Shown here piece after piece: positions 22,146-32,545 of a DNA stretch of 64,000 nucleotides (positions within the stretch are counted from its first letter, which is position 1; every line of letters starts with the position of its first letter). This DNA is from Phlebiopsis flavidoalba. Taxonomy: Eukaryota > Basidiomycota > Agaricomycetes > Polyporales > Phanerochaetaceae. The stretch is from positions 372,001 to 436,000 of the forward strand of contig JAOCPU010000001.1 in the NCBI GenBank assembly GCA_035772785.1, read 5' to 3'. Position numbers and translations under genes: made by a program. The notes beneath the pieces were generated by a model that made no database searches, had not been told where the DNA came from, and was given only the letters and a program-made list of their open reading frames with translations.

Positions 22146-22185
22146 GGCTTCTAAGTTGCGCTAACCCTAACCCTATATTGATGTA
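22146..22185 (+). other. Conserved tail with two telomere-type CTAACC repeats (copy A)
   Basis: Identity between the two RNA copies continues about 40 bases beyond the T9 run, through GGCTTCTAAG and CTAACCCTAACCC (22161-22173) to ATTGATGTA, and stops there. The tail is either part of a longer RNA, a 3' processing or regulatory element, or the edge of a duplicated unit. Confidence 0.5.
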
Positions 22186-22931
22186 TCGTAGCCAATGAGA
22201 ATAATAAATGGATATTCTATTGAATTTACTCGAGGGCCCATTTAGGAACGCTGCTCTACTCTATTCTCTCGCGTGCAAACTCAGTCTCCAATGCAGACAC
22301 AATGGGGCGAAGACAGTCATACTGCGACTGTCCAAATGCCGTGACGGCCAGGACAGCAAGCTTCAACACCGCCCTTCCATCTTTCTAGTCTCCAAGGCAG
22401 ACTTATCGAAATAAGGCCTGCCTAGGGAGACTAGGGCAGACCCAATGGGCGAAGATAGTTGTTCCCCTATATAGTGCAAACTGCCCCTTTCGACGTTGTC
22501 GTACGGTAATCCCAATCATCCTAGGACACAACTTCCTTGCACTATCTGGGAAAGGGGTGGATGACCACAAACGAAACACTCGGTGTTCCTGCGCCCCGCT
22601 GACAACGCTGCCCTGAGGGCGCTGACCGATGCTGAGCAAGACAGGCAGACAGCAGGATATTGACCGCGCGGGATGCAGGGGTGCAGCCAAGGAGTTGTAT
22701 GGAACTAAGAGATTCGTGCAGCGGGGTTCTTCGTCAACAGCTGGGAAAACGCGCTGGCTTTCTAAGCAGGCGTTGTCGCGTCATCTACCATCTATGTCCT
22801 CCGCATGATATCAGCTTGGGCTAACAGGGTTCCACATATAAATGCTCTTCCTGTTTAGACACGCTCGCCATCTCTCCTCCCACCGCCTCCTCTCTCCCAA
22901 GTACCTCTCGCAGACTCGAGCTCTCTCCACC
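22186..22931. other. Intergenic DNA with a partial local duplication; GST promoter at right
   Basis: No gene recognised. A segment around 22310-22335 (CAGACACAATGGGGCGAAG) recurs imperfectly at 22427-22450 (CAGACCCAATGGGCGAAG), suggesting an old local duplication. The right end holds a TCTAAGCAGG element at 22762-22771 and an ATATAAA box near 22836-22842 that probably serve the GST gene at 22932. Confidence 0.45.
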
Positions 22932-23760
22932 ATGTCCATCGTGCACTTACCTTCCCCACTCCCAACGGAATCCCCGCTCGATCCTCCTCGAAGAGTTCAA
23001 GGTGAGTCTGTCCGCCTCGGTAACGCATACATAATCCAACTAACGCACGCGCAGTCCGTCTACGGCGGGCCCGACTACGAGACCGTGCACATGAGCATCC
23101 GCGACGCGGACATCGGCAAGGTGCACAACCAGGTCAAGTCGGAGTGGTTCCTGAAGATCAACCCGAACGGGCGCATCCCCGCGATCACGCACGACGGGTT
23201 CCCACGTCTTCGAGACCTCCGCGATCCTCGTCTACCTCGCGCAGCAGTTTTGACAAGGAGAACAAGTTCTCGCGTCACCCCGCCAACGACCCCCAGGGCT
23301 ACAGCGAGGAGCTCCAGTGGCTCTTCTTTGCCGTGCGTCGCGCCGTGTCCCTGCATCTAGCTGCATATTTAATTGACGGGTCATTGCAGCACGGCGGTGT
23401 CGGCCCCATGCAAGGCCAGGCGAACCACTTCAACCTCTACGCGCCCGAAAAGATGTACGCACCCTCCCCCTCCCTCTCCTGACCCCACCTAACCCTCTCC
23501 CAGCCCCTACGCAATCAACCGCTACCTGAACGAGACGCGCCGCCTGTACAGCGTGCTCGAACACAAGCTCGAGGGGCGCGAGTACCTGCTGGGCACGTAC
23601 GGCATCGCAGACATCAAGGTCTTTGGCTGGGCGCGCTACCTGCCCCGCACGGGCGTGCCCCTCGAGGAGTTCCCCGAACGTCAAGGCGTGGGTCGAGCGC
23701 ATCGAGGCGCGCCCGGCGGTCCAGAGGGGCATTGCGACTGCGACGCCGTCTGAAAACTGA
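22932..23760 (+). CDS. Ure2p-type glutathione S-transferase 1 (frameshifted)
   Basis: Cytosolic GST of the fungal Ure2p/GstA class, which conjugates or reduces substrates with glutathione. ATG 22932 gives MSIVHL then the family start with an intron; the thioredoxin-fold domain follows as [69 protein letters not shown]. The helical domain reads [92 protein letters not shown] and ends [10 protein letters not shown] at TGA 23758-23760. [12 protein letters not shown] is the glutathione-site loop. About four frame breaks. Two paralogues follow on the minus strand. An upstream in-frame ATG at 22842 would add a mitochondrial-like leader, but it sits at the ATATAAA box. Confidence 0.92.
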
Positions 23761-23962
23761 CGCCTTACGAAACTTTAATCGGATGGAAGAAATGGAAGAA
23801 ATGCATGTGTATTAGTACGGACAGTGTTAAGCATGATTAGCTCGTGTGTACCTTTGGCAGGGATCGACGACGTAACTTTAGGAACGTGTATTCAGTTGGA
23901 CAATTCGACCGGTGTGAATAAATAAACCTATTTATTGCGCATATAGTCTATGAATAACGAAA

Positions 23963-24828
23963 CTACAACACCTCTACTCCTTTTTTCGGCGGCGTCGCAG
24001 CCGCAATAAACCCGCCTGCACCGCCGGCCGCGTCTCGATGCGCTCGACCCACGCCGCTTCACGCGCGGAAACTCGTCGAGCTCGAGCCCCAGGCGCGGCG
24101 CGGCGCGCACCCAGCCGAAACGCCTTGATGTCCGCGATGCCGTACGTGCCGAGCAGGTACTCGCGGTCCTGCAGCTGCGTCTCGAGCACGCCGTACAGCC
24201 GCTTTGTCTCGTTTGTGTAGCGCGTGATGGCGTATGGGCTGCGTGGGGTCAGTGGGAGGCGGATAGGAATGCGGGGAGGGCGTACATCTTTTCTTTGTTC
24301 CAGATAAAGTGGCCGGCTTGGCCTTGCATGGGGCCGATGCCGCCGTGCTACAAATTGTACGTATAAGCCTGTGTTCTGGGTGCGACAAACAGTGGAGACA
24401 TACCGTGAAGAAGATCCACTGGAGCTCCTGACTGTACCCCTTCGCGTCCTCCGTGGGGTGATGCGAGAACTTGTGCTCCTTGTCAAAGTGCTGCGCGAGG
24501 TACAGCAGGATCGCGAGACGTCTCGAAGACGGGGGGAAGCCGTCGTGCGTGAGCGCGGGGATGCGGCCGTTCGGGTTTGATCTTGCAGGAACCACTCGGA
24601 CTTGACCTGGTTGTGCACCTTGCCCGAATGTCCGCGTCGGCGGATGCTCATGTGCACGGTCTCGTAGTCGGGCCCGCCGTAGACGGCCTGATGTGCTAGG
24701 CTCAGATCCACGGCCAAAGGTCTTGCGACTCTCTGACGCACCTTCAATTCTTCCAGGAGGATAGCGGGAACGATTCCATTCGGCGTGGGAGCCGTATAGT
24801 TGATCAGCTTGCTGGATTCAGTAGCCAT
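23963..24828 (-). CDS. Ure2p-type glutathione S-transferase 2 (frameshifted)
   Basis: Second paralogue, convergent with copy 1. ATG at 24828 gives MATESSKLINYTAPTPNGIV, PAILLEELK, an intron, then [126 protein letters not shown] and the end A.TPPKK near 23963-23974 (which of two nearby stops is used depends on an uncertain frame). TPNG.V near the start is the Ure2p-type substitute for the catalytic Tyr/Ser loop. It is closest to copy 3 in the N-terminus (NYTAPTPNG). Frames change in nearly every exon. Confidence 0.92.
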
Positions 24829-25609
24829 AGCAGACAAAAGTGCGAGTATTGAGTATTGAGTGAGGTGCGGGTTGAGTGGCAGGGGGCCGGTGAGCAAGAC
24901 GCAAAGCCTGCCTAGCGGACGCGAGCATTTATACGCATCGCATACGTGCTGTGATCGACCTCAAGCGGGGTTCGGCTTAAGTAGATGGGCTGAACTCGCC
25001 AGATAGAGCGGTGGGATGACGGGGTATGACAGCGATGACGCGTCCGAACGCGACTATGGCCCTTGCTTGCTAAGCACCCCGCAGGGTGTTTGCCGAGGAG
25101 AGTGCTGAGAAATCGGTCGCTGGACGCGTCTGGCGCGTCTGCTCGCGAGCGCCGCTGGCGTCGTGTTAGTCCGCCGTCGTCGTAGCAGGTGCCCGACGAG
25201 AAAGTCGGGCGGGGTTTTTCGAGTCGCCGACCGAGGCCGGAACGAGGACGCGCGCCATCGAGCTCTGAAGAAAGCACGCGATATGGCAGAACCGGGCGCG
25301 GTCGTATTGTTCATTTTCCTGCCGCAGATGTGTAGGTTGTTGACTGGACTTTGTGGAAAAAGACACTTGCTTGATGACAAGGGGCTTTTTTTTTTGGGGG
25401 CGGAGTGACATGCAAGCCGGCTCGTCGACGTTCTGAGTCGTCCCCGCCTCGGGCGCTTCCAATCCAAGCGCCGACGTTGTGGCGTAATGTTGATGACCGG
25501 TGTTTAATTTCTGAGACATAACAACGTCGGCACTGTTTAAGTACCATCGGAATCGACTTCGACACTATCATGTATTATCAACAGTTGGTATCGTAACTCA
25601 TTCTACAGA
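24829..25609. other. Intergenic DNA between GST2 and GST3 with GST2 promoter
   Basis: Upstream region of the GST2 gene. No conserved peptide is seen despite several open frames, which are GC-composition artefacts. A shared GST-upstream element lies at 25061-25080. A T9 run at 25387-25395 is followed by GGGGG. Confidence 0.45.
25061..25080. promoter_or_regulatory. Shared GST-upstream palindromic element, copy 2
   Basis: CCTTGCTTGCTAAGCACCCC, with the near-palindrome GTGCTTAGCAAGCA on the other strand, lies 240 bases upstream of the GST2 start. The same core (TTGCTTGCTAAGCAC) lies about 200 bases upstream of GST3, and a weaker form (CTTTCTAAGCAGG) about 165 bases upstream of GST1. It may be a transcription-factor site or simply conserved promoter sequence of recent duplicates. 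Confidence 0.45.
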
Positions 25610-26470
25610 TCAATCCTGCTTAGGCGGGTTGGCGATCTCAATGCCCGCCTTCACGGCCGGCCGCGCCTCAATGCGGTCTAGCCACGCCTTCACATTCGGG
25701 AATTCAACCAACAACTCAGGGAGCACACGCGGCGCGGCGCGAACCCAGCCAAAAGCCTTGATGTCCGCGATACCGTAAGAGCCTGTGATGATACTCGCGA
25801 TCCTTGAGCTGCGTTTCGAGGACGCCGACGAGACGCTTTGTCTCGTTCGTGTAGCGGGTAATGGCATAGGGACTGGAAGAAATGTCAGCGTCCCGAAGGA
25901 GATAACTCAAATTATGGAGCTCACATTTTCTCTGGCGCATACACAGTAAAAGTGGCCCGCCTGGCCCATCATTGGTCCTATACCGCCATGCTACACATCC
26001 GATCATCAGCTCGAGCAATCCGCGCATACATACGACAAAAGCTTACAGTGAAGAACAACCACTGCAAGTCTTCGCTGTATCCCTTGGTGGTGGTCTTTGA
26101 CAGGATCATGCGAGAACTTGCTCTCCTTATCAAACTGCTGCGCGAGGTACAGCAGAATCGCAGACGTCTCGAAGACGGGAACCCATCATGCGTGAGCGCG
26201 GGAATGCGGCCATTGGGGTTGATCTTCAGGAACCACTCCGACTTGACCTGGTTGTGCACCTTGCCGATGTCCGCGTCGCGATGCTCATGTGCACGGTCTC
26301 GTAGTCAGGCCCGCCGTAGACGGCCTTGGGAAATAAGATGTCAGTGACGGCGCGTTGGGTATTGGAAGATGCTACAATTGCCTTCAGTTCTTCCAGTAGG
26401 ATTGAGATGACCCATCCATTAGGAGTGGGCGCGGTGTAGTTTACAAGGGACTTGAGGACGTGCTGGCCAT
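25610..26470 (-). CDS. Ure2p-type glutathione S-transferase 3 (frameshifted)
   Basis: Third paralogue, head-to-tail with GST2. ATG at 26470 gives MASTSSSPL then VNYTAPTPNGWV, ISILLEELKA, an intron, [58 protein letters not shown]-type block, [90 protein letters not shown] and AGIEIANPPKQD with the TGA at 25610-25612. All family blocks are present in order at about 240 residues. Frame changes again appear sequence-error-like. The three genes form a tandem/inverted cluster of 3.5 kb, suggesting local duplication. Confidence 0.92.
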
Positions 26471-27309
26471 TGTGATCTGCGGAAACGTCGAAGGGGTGAT
26501 TCAAAACTTGAAGTGTGGGTCGGCAGAGTCGAGTCGGGAAGCGTAGGGGGGTATGGTGTGTGTACTCCTCTGTATTCACTGCATCCTATAAGTACGTGCT
26601 GCCTGCCAAGTAAGCACTTTGGTTGGCTGGGCACAGCTCGACGCGAGCGAGCCCCGTTCCTTGTTGCTTGCTAAGCACACGGCATTCTCTACGAGACCGA
26701 AGGGAGAAGTTGCTGCGTGCGTGTAAGCCATCTCTCAGGGGGGGGTGGTTGACGCAATGGCGGCTCGTACTGGTAAGCAGTACGCTAGTCAATGCAGCCC
26801 CGAGATCAACGGCTCCGCGTACTGGCCGACGTTCACACCATGTGCACCTAGAAAGAGCATATACGCGTTGATTGACACGATGGTCTTTACGAAGTCCCAT
26901 ACGGTGTATCGTACCCCAACTTTGTAATGATGTAGCCTATCCCATCCATCGAGCTAGTCCCCGCTGATGCAAGCGTACTGTGGTGGGAGTAAATCGACTC
27001 CCCTCGCAACGAAGTCTTCCCCTCAAGATTGTCTCAAGGCGTCTATGGCAGGTGTCAGTCCACCAAAATGGCAACTGTGTTGGATCACTTTCATTCTATG
27101 ATCGAAATACTGAGGTAATTCAGAATGTATTAAGAAATCGAGTTATCAGAAGTACATGGGTTTGAGAACCATCTAATGACGGTATCCGGGTACACCTGCC
27201 AGTAGCGAGGGTGTCAATCTCGCAATGTGTCTTGTGCTCTTTCCAATGTCTAGATATTGTTCAGCTTTAACCGTAAAGGTCTTGCCTATGCTCAGTACGA
27301 TTCTTGTTT
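26471..27309. other. GST3 upstream region and gene-free DNA
   Basis: No gene recognised. It carries the third copy of the GST-upstream element (26664-26680) and, at about 27021-27045, a short run with TCTCAAGGCGTC like the repeat motifs at 16800-17900. Confidence 0.4.
26664..26680. promoter_or_regulatory. Shared GST-upstream palindromic element, copy 3
   Basis: TTGCTTGCTAAGCACAC, 195-210 bases upstream of the GST3 start; 15-base core identical to the element upstream of GST2. Confidence 0.45.
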
Positions 27310-28497
27310 GCGCGCAGACTATATAAAAGGAGAAGATCCGCTGTCTAGCCAACAGTTTCTGCTTTTATCAGCCGCCACGCATCGAGAACCGCAAGAGCCA
27401 ACTTGAGCTCCTCCGCCCTGGTCAGGTCGACTCACGGAGTTTTGGCAGCTGTACACGATGTAGCAGTAGCGGGCCCGCTCTACTGTCTGTGCAGTTTCCG
27501 GCTGGACCTTGTCCCTCCCGCACCGTCGCTCTTCACGATACACCAGAGTGGTTGCTAGCACAAGATGCGGAAGTCCCCACTTAGACGCGCGGCGCCCAGG
27601 CTACAGCTTCGGACACGTCGAGCCGCGCGCAGAGGCTCTTCCACATATGCTCGAGGAGGGAGAGCGTCTCGGCGTTGTGCGCGTCCCGAAGGCGCACGAT
27701 TGTGTCGTTTGCATGGGATGAAGATGTTTCCACTTGCTTCCGGAGGTCGTCTTCAATTTGTTGCGTGTCCACTCTCGTGGCTTTCTTCGGGGTCCTGAAG
27801 AAGGACACGAAGAGAAGGCTGATGTATGCAGCCCACCATGACTATGAAAAACCCTTCGTCTTTGCCTTAATAGAAATTGCGGTGATCAATCCATTTTAAC
27901 GCGAGGTATCCGAAGATGCATAGCTTTTGCTGTCCGCGAGACGTCCTCGAAACAGATGCAGCTGAATGCAATCATCAAGCGAACCCATCAGATATCTGGC
28001 GGATCACCTGCGGATGGGGAAGACGCCGTGGACTCATCATACTCATGAAGATAATGGTTAGTTCCACATGACAACTCGGTCGCGACTGGTACTTACCTGT
28101 TCAAGCAGCGGTACACCAGTCAGTGTTACCGTGTCATGCAGGCTAGCTGCGGCAAAAGCGTCCAGACTCTTCTGGCGCTTGAGGGGCATCTAGGACATCC
28201 TCGTCGACATTGAAGCTGCAAAGAAGTGCGTCAAAGCATAGTTCTTCGGTCATAGTCTAAGAGTGTCGACCTGATGCATCCTATCCTCCCTTTCAAGTGA
28301 CATGTCGATGACATTGGCGGCTCCTGTAGTATGTTAGCGGGTGAGGATCGTGATGATTGAATTGATGTGGACAGTCTACGTACGCTCAACGCACCTTCTC
28401 TGAAGTACTTCAGAAGCATTTGGGAGGTTACTTGGGTCCCCACCACTCCTGTTGTGCCCCTTATGAACTCCATGTGGCGATTTCCCAGCGGCATTGT
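27310..28497 (-). CDS. Unrecognised minus-strand gene region
   Basis: I do not recognise the product. A likely start at 28497 gives MPLGNRHMEFIRGTTGVVGT, QVTSQMLLKYFREGA, then an intron, NVIDMSLER, HQVDTLLDYDRR, SFNVDEDVLDAPQAPEES near 28210, and TVTLTGVPLLEQ with a GTAAG donor near 28110. A downstream block (27581-27808) reads SFFRTPKKATRVDTQQIEDD, LRKQVETSSSHAND and LSLLEHMWKSL, which looks helical or coiled-coil. These blocks may be one gene or two. Short introns and frame breaks make a full model impossible by eye. Confidence 0.4.
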
Positions 28498-28659
28498 GTG
28501 CGCGACGTTTCTCGCTCAGGAGCTCTGTGGCTCTGGGGTCGAAGATGGGTAGCTTTTAAGGTGGCGCGCTTCGTTCTACGTCGAGGAGGTGATGACGTTT
28601 GTCACCAGCAACGTTAGGGCTAGATCTACAGGTCGTCTCTGATTTTTGCGGATGACGCT

Positions 28660-29351
28660 GCATGTATCATGAGACAATTAGTTACTCAAACCCCGGACGA
28701 AGAAGAAACACAACTCACGACCCCGTACCAATGAAGCGTCGCAATGAGGCGCAAGAAGGCAATGACAGTTGTGTGGCGACGACTCGTTCGCGGTCTGGTC
28801 ACTTGCGAACAAACACCGACGAGGTTCTTCGACAAGAACGCGAGGATCTTCGCCCACTTCGCGATCGACGACCTCCAACTATTGCGTGGTCCTGTGTCCC
28901 CCTGTACCCGTCCTCGTCCATGTCGAGCATCATGGGGACCATCGCACGAAAGGGGGCCTCCATTCACATGCTGCTTTGGGGAGGGATAGCTGCGGACCGC
29001 GGACCTGGTCGTTATGCTCGAGTGGGTCGGAGTCGGTGGCGCGGATATCCCTCGAGGACAATCTTGACGAGAACCTCGAAAAAGTGCGTTGTTGCGCTGC
29101 TCGCGCTCGAAGTCGATGTGGCAATGCGAGGGTGTGGAGGTAGTATGGGATCGCCGGGCTGGCCGTTGCTACCGTAGACGCGTTCTATAAAATTCCACGT
29201 TGAGGTCGTCGCTTTCGAATACGTCCTTTGCCTCCGATATTTCGCGAAAGCTCAGACAAGGTATGGGTGTGGTCGTCCATCGAATGATGGCTTGTATATT
29301 GGCTGATGCGTTTGTTAGCTCATTATCATAAACACCAACAGGGTATAACAA
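28660..29351 (-). CDS. Unrecognised minus-strand coding-like region
   Basis: Protein-like minus-strand blocks without a family I know: GVYDNELTNASANIQAIIRW and FREISEAKDVFESDDLNVEF (29180-29340), LRARAAQQRTF near 29095, MMLDMDEDGY near 28930, and KWAKILAFLSKNL near 28845. Whether this belongs to the region to its left is unclear. GC-rich shadows open on the plus strand are rejected as they lack motif-like segments. Confidence 0.3.
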
Positions 29352-30321
29352 CCTAGCTAGGTGCGCGATGAAGGGGAGATTAAGTAACGAGACTCTTCTC
29401 TCTAACTAAGTAGAGTAGGACGACAACTGGCTCTTATACTACCGCTGATCCGTTGAAGTGCTCGCTTGCCACGCCATGCAAGATCTTCTCCTGCTTCTCG
29501 CAGCTTGTATGCGATCATCTGTGGTAAACATAGATATCGTGACAGTCAGCTATCAATGTATGCGCGAAATGAAGTCCGCTAAATATGGGACCATTGGATC
29601 GGCTTAATCGTTGGCAGAGTTTGAGAGCATTCTCCCATGGGGAAGGCGATCGTAAGATCGTGCTCTGCACAGTGTGCTGATTCTCCTTAATAAAAGACCA
29701 TACGAGCTATATGCGAGCTACTGGACTTACAGGATCTTCTCAAGGACTCGAGTAGGGTTCTCTAAGAGCTCCAAATCCTCGCATGAGCATGGAGGCCGAT
29801 GCAAAATCTTTGGCTGAGCAAAGCCTTCATTTCCGTTAACACGCGGCGGGAGCAGAGTACGCGTAGCACTCCAACACTCCGGTGAACCCTAATTATTAAA
29901 CATCTGGAAGAAAGAGTGAGCTCATGATTCGCGCCCTTGCAAGTATAGACCCGACGTACCAAGCAGCACTGGCTGATTGACGACGATCTGGCTTCAATAC
30001 GTTCTTGGTGGCGCCGATCGTGCCAACCGATGATATTCAGAATTCTGTCCTACACAATTGAGCCACTGCACAAACTTTCCTCAAGGTTCATAACATTCAT
30101 AGTGGTGGCTACTGGTGGTCGGGAACAAAGGGAACAATTTAAGCGCTTCTACACCGCTACCGTGAGGCGCCTATGGCTTAAATCACTCCGGTGATTTTTT
30201 CACGGTAGTGGGCAGATGATATACAAATCGACGGTACAAAACGAGAATTCCCACAAATCAACCGTGGTTAACCTAACTTGCCCTCTCGTCTCCCGACTAC
30301 GCCCAGGATGCGTGCTCTCAA
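29352..30321. other. No gene recognised
   Basis: About 970 bases with no conserved peptide, RNA or repeat visible. It adjoins the 3' end of the MYND-finger gene. Confidence 0.4.
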
Positions 30322-32166
30322 TCAGATGCCATCCACGAAAAAAACGGCCTGAGATTCGACAGCCGCAACCCGCTCGGGCCAAACAAGCCAATTTATGCTC
30401 TTTGTAATCCCTGCGCCAGGATCATTAATACGGCAGGGAATAGCGAGCTACGAACACGTACATTTTCTGGCAGCTTCGCGAGCAGTACGTGATGTTTCTG
30501 GCATCGCGTGCAGACCTTGATCCTCACGGAGCTATCGTCGCGCCTCGGGCACCATGGGTTGACACACTGATTTTCCTGCTTCCCACTTGGCACGTAAGCT
30601 TCGTTTCGGTCAGATCGAATGTGCTTGTGAGGCGCTTCCACGAATAATACGCCTCCTTGGCGAACGCGTATCCGTCATAAGGCACGGACGAAGACGCGTC
30701 GGGACATGGGGAGGAAAATCTTCTCTATCTGCGCTCGACAAGCGTCGGCAAAGGTTGGCGTGCGATGTAGGCCCCGCCTCGGGGCTCGGTCCGTCGTTTC
30801 CGAGGGATATGTCCGATCTCCTGGATGTACTTGTAGTAGCCCATGTCCTCGAACGCGTAGTACCTAGAGTGTCGGCGACATTTATCTGCTGCGGGTGGCG
30901 GAACGGCTTCGCGCATCTCAGCGTCCGTCAAGAGCGCCGTCATGGCGAAATCGATAGAATCGGGAAGAATGGTTTCGATCCCCGAAGATCCAGTGTAGTG
31001 AGGATCCAACGTCGATAGCCTATTGAGCGCACGATAAGTTCAGAAGCAGCTGTTTGAAGGCGACCACTTACGCAATAATCGTGAAGCCCAGGTGATAGAC
31101 CACCTGGCTATATTCAGGCCTCCCATGCTGTCTCTGTCGCTGCATGGCTGTCAAAACACTTTGGCCAACATTCGCGTCGGCCAGCGCTGCGCCGTAGAAA
31201 GGAGAGCCCTGTGCAAAAATCGAGAAGCACCTGCAGCTCCAGCTGTAATGCTTGATCGACAATTTTACGATTCTTTGGCGCATAGCGTCAGCTCAAAAAA
31301 GGAGACGGAAGCTGACTTTCAGACGTACGGTCAACCATTCCTCGAATTTGTGAGTAAGAGTATCCACACACCCAGGATGTATACGGCACGAGTGCGTCGC
31401 TCGGGATCAATATTTGTAAGGCGCGCACTGACCACAGGTGTCGTAGAGCTCGTGAATGAAGGTGTTCACGTGGTCGGTCGCGGTTGGGGACGGACATATG
31501 CGTCCAGCATGTGAGAAGGAGAGTCATGACTTTTCTCATCATGTAGAAGAGCACTATATTGTAGCCGTCAGCCGATTTTATCCTAGTGCTTGGACGACAC
31601 TGACTTTCTGAATTTGGGGTCTTGTGAAAGGACGGCCAGAGTCTTTACGACGGTATTGCGTAGGTGATCTCCATGCTGGCCTGCGGGCAACAGCTTCGGA
31701 AGATCTTTGAGGATAGCCTCGAATATCCTGGAAGAGTTGCGGTACACGTTGTCGAGAATTCCCACGTCTTCTGGACCCTTCTGATTATTCTCGTCGTATG
31801 TTTAGGAGAAAGTTGTAGATGCCGCATGACTAGCGGCAGCTCCCAGTAACAGCGCTTCGACCGAACATGGTCGTCTTGCTTGAATCGGGTGGCAAGACAT
31901 ACCCCTCGACGACCATCCGGGTGAGACGCTGGACAACTGGCAGTGAACGTGCCACCGTCTTTGAACTCGTTAAGGAGAAAACGACGACTTTTGAGCATGT
32001 CTAGGTCGACAGCCCGTCCGTCAAGTCCAAGTGCGCGAAAGACGGCCTGTTCGGGTGCCTCCCGAAACCGTTTTATGTTATCCGAGTCCGCCGAGATTTC
32101 GATATGGCTGCACGGGCATTGTGGTGCGGAGTTGTCCAACTTGCACGAAGGAAACGTGAGATACAT
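30322..32166 (-). CDS. MYND-type zinc-finger protein (frameshifted)
   Basis: Agaricomycete proteins of this type have a variable helical N-terminal region and a C-terminal MYND finger, a zinc-binding protein-interaction module. ATG at 32166 begins MYLTFPSCKLDNSAPQCPCS, followed by EQAVFRALGLDGRAVDLDML, NVYRNSSRIFEAILKDLPKL (near 31730), LRNTVVKTLAVLSQDPKFRK, SPFYGAALADANVGQSVLTA (near 31190), and near 31000-30790 IETILPDSIDFAMTALLTDA, YYAFEDMGYYKYIQEIGHIP. The finger reads C.N.WCP...RIKVCTRCQKRHY, CSRSCQKM, an intron, then DYKEHKLACLAR near 30390, giving the expected C-C-C-C-C-C-H-C pattern once single-base breaks are allowed for. The stop is near 30322. No specific partner can be inferred. 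Confidence 0.75.
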
Positions 32167-32545
32167 GTTAGTTCTGTGACGACGAGGACGATCAGCTCTG
32201 CAGAGTAGCGTAGATGAGTAGCCGCACCATTAAAAATGTACTGAAGCTGTCAACCGAGTCGAAGCTGTGAGGAGGTGTCCGGTCTGCTCAGAGAGGGTAG
32301 ATATGGAGGTGGGGGGTGGCCCGAGTGAGGAGGATGAGGGTCGTGGGAGACAGAGACGGGGGACGGGGAGTGGTTGGAGTTTTTTTGCTACATTCCGTTT
32401 ACGGTATGTTTCCTGTTTGTCCGTATTCGGGAACGGACGCGAAGTCGTCGAGATAGGACATGTTTGACGGGCGAATGCCTGGGCGACTTCGATCGCTCGA
32501 ATGCTTCTGTGAAGAGTGACTCAAACGGTCCGGCCCTCGTCAAAG
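32167..32545. other. Upstream region of the MYND gene
   Basis: No gene recognised. A G-rich stretch (32295-32370, many GGGTGG/GAGG runs on the plus strand) is the only notable composition; it lies just upstream of the MYND-gene start and may be promoter sequence. Confidence 0.35.

Noticed and set aside
21960..22185. Telomerase RNA reading of the repeated unit
   Set aside because: The CTAACCCTAACCC stretch could act as a template, but it lies after the Sm-type site and the T9 run and no pseudoknot region follows in either copy. The U1-type 5' end fits better.
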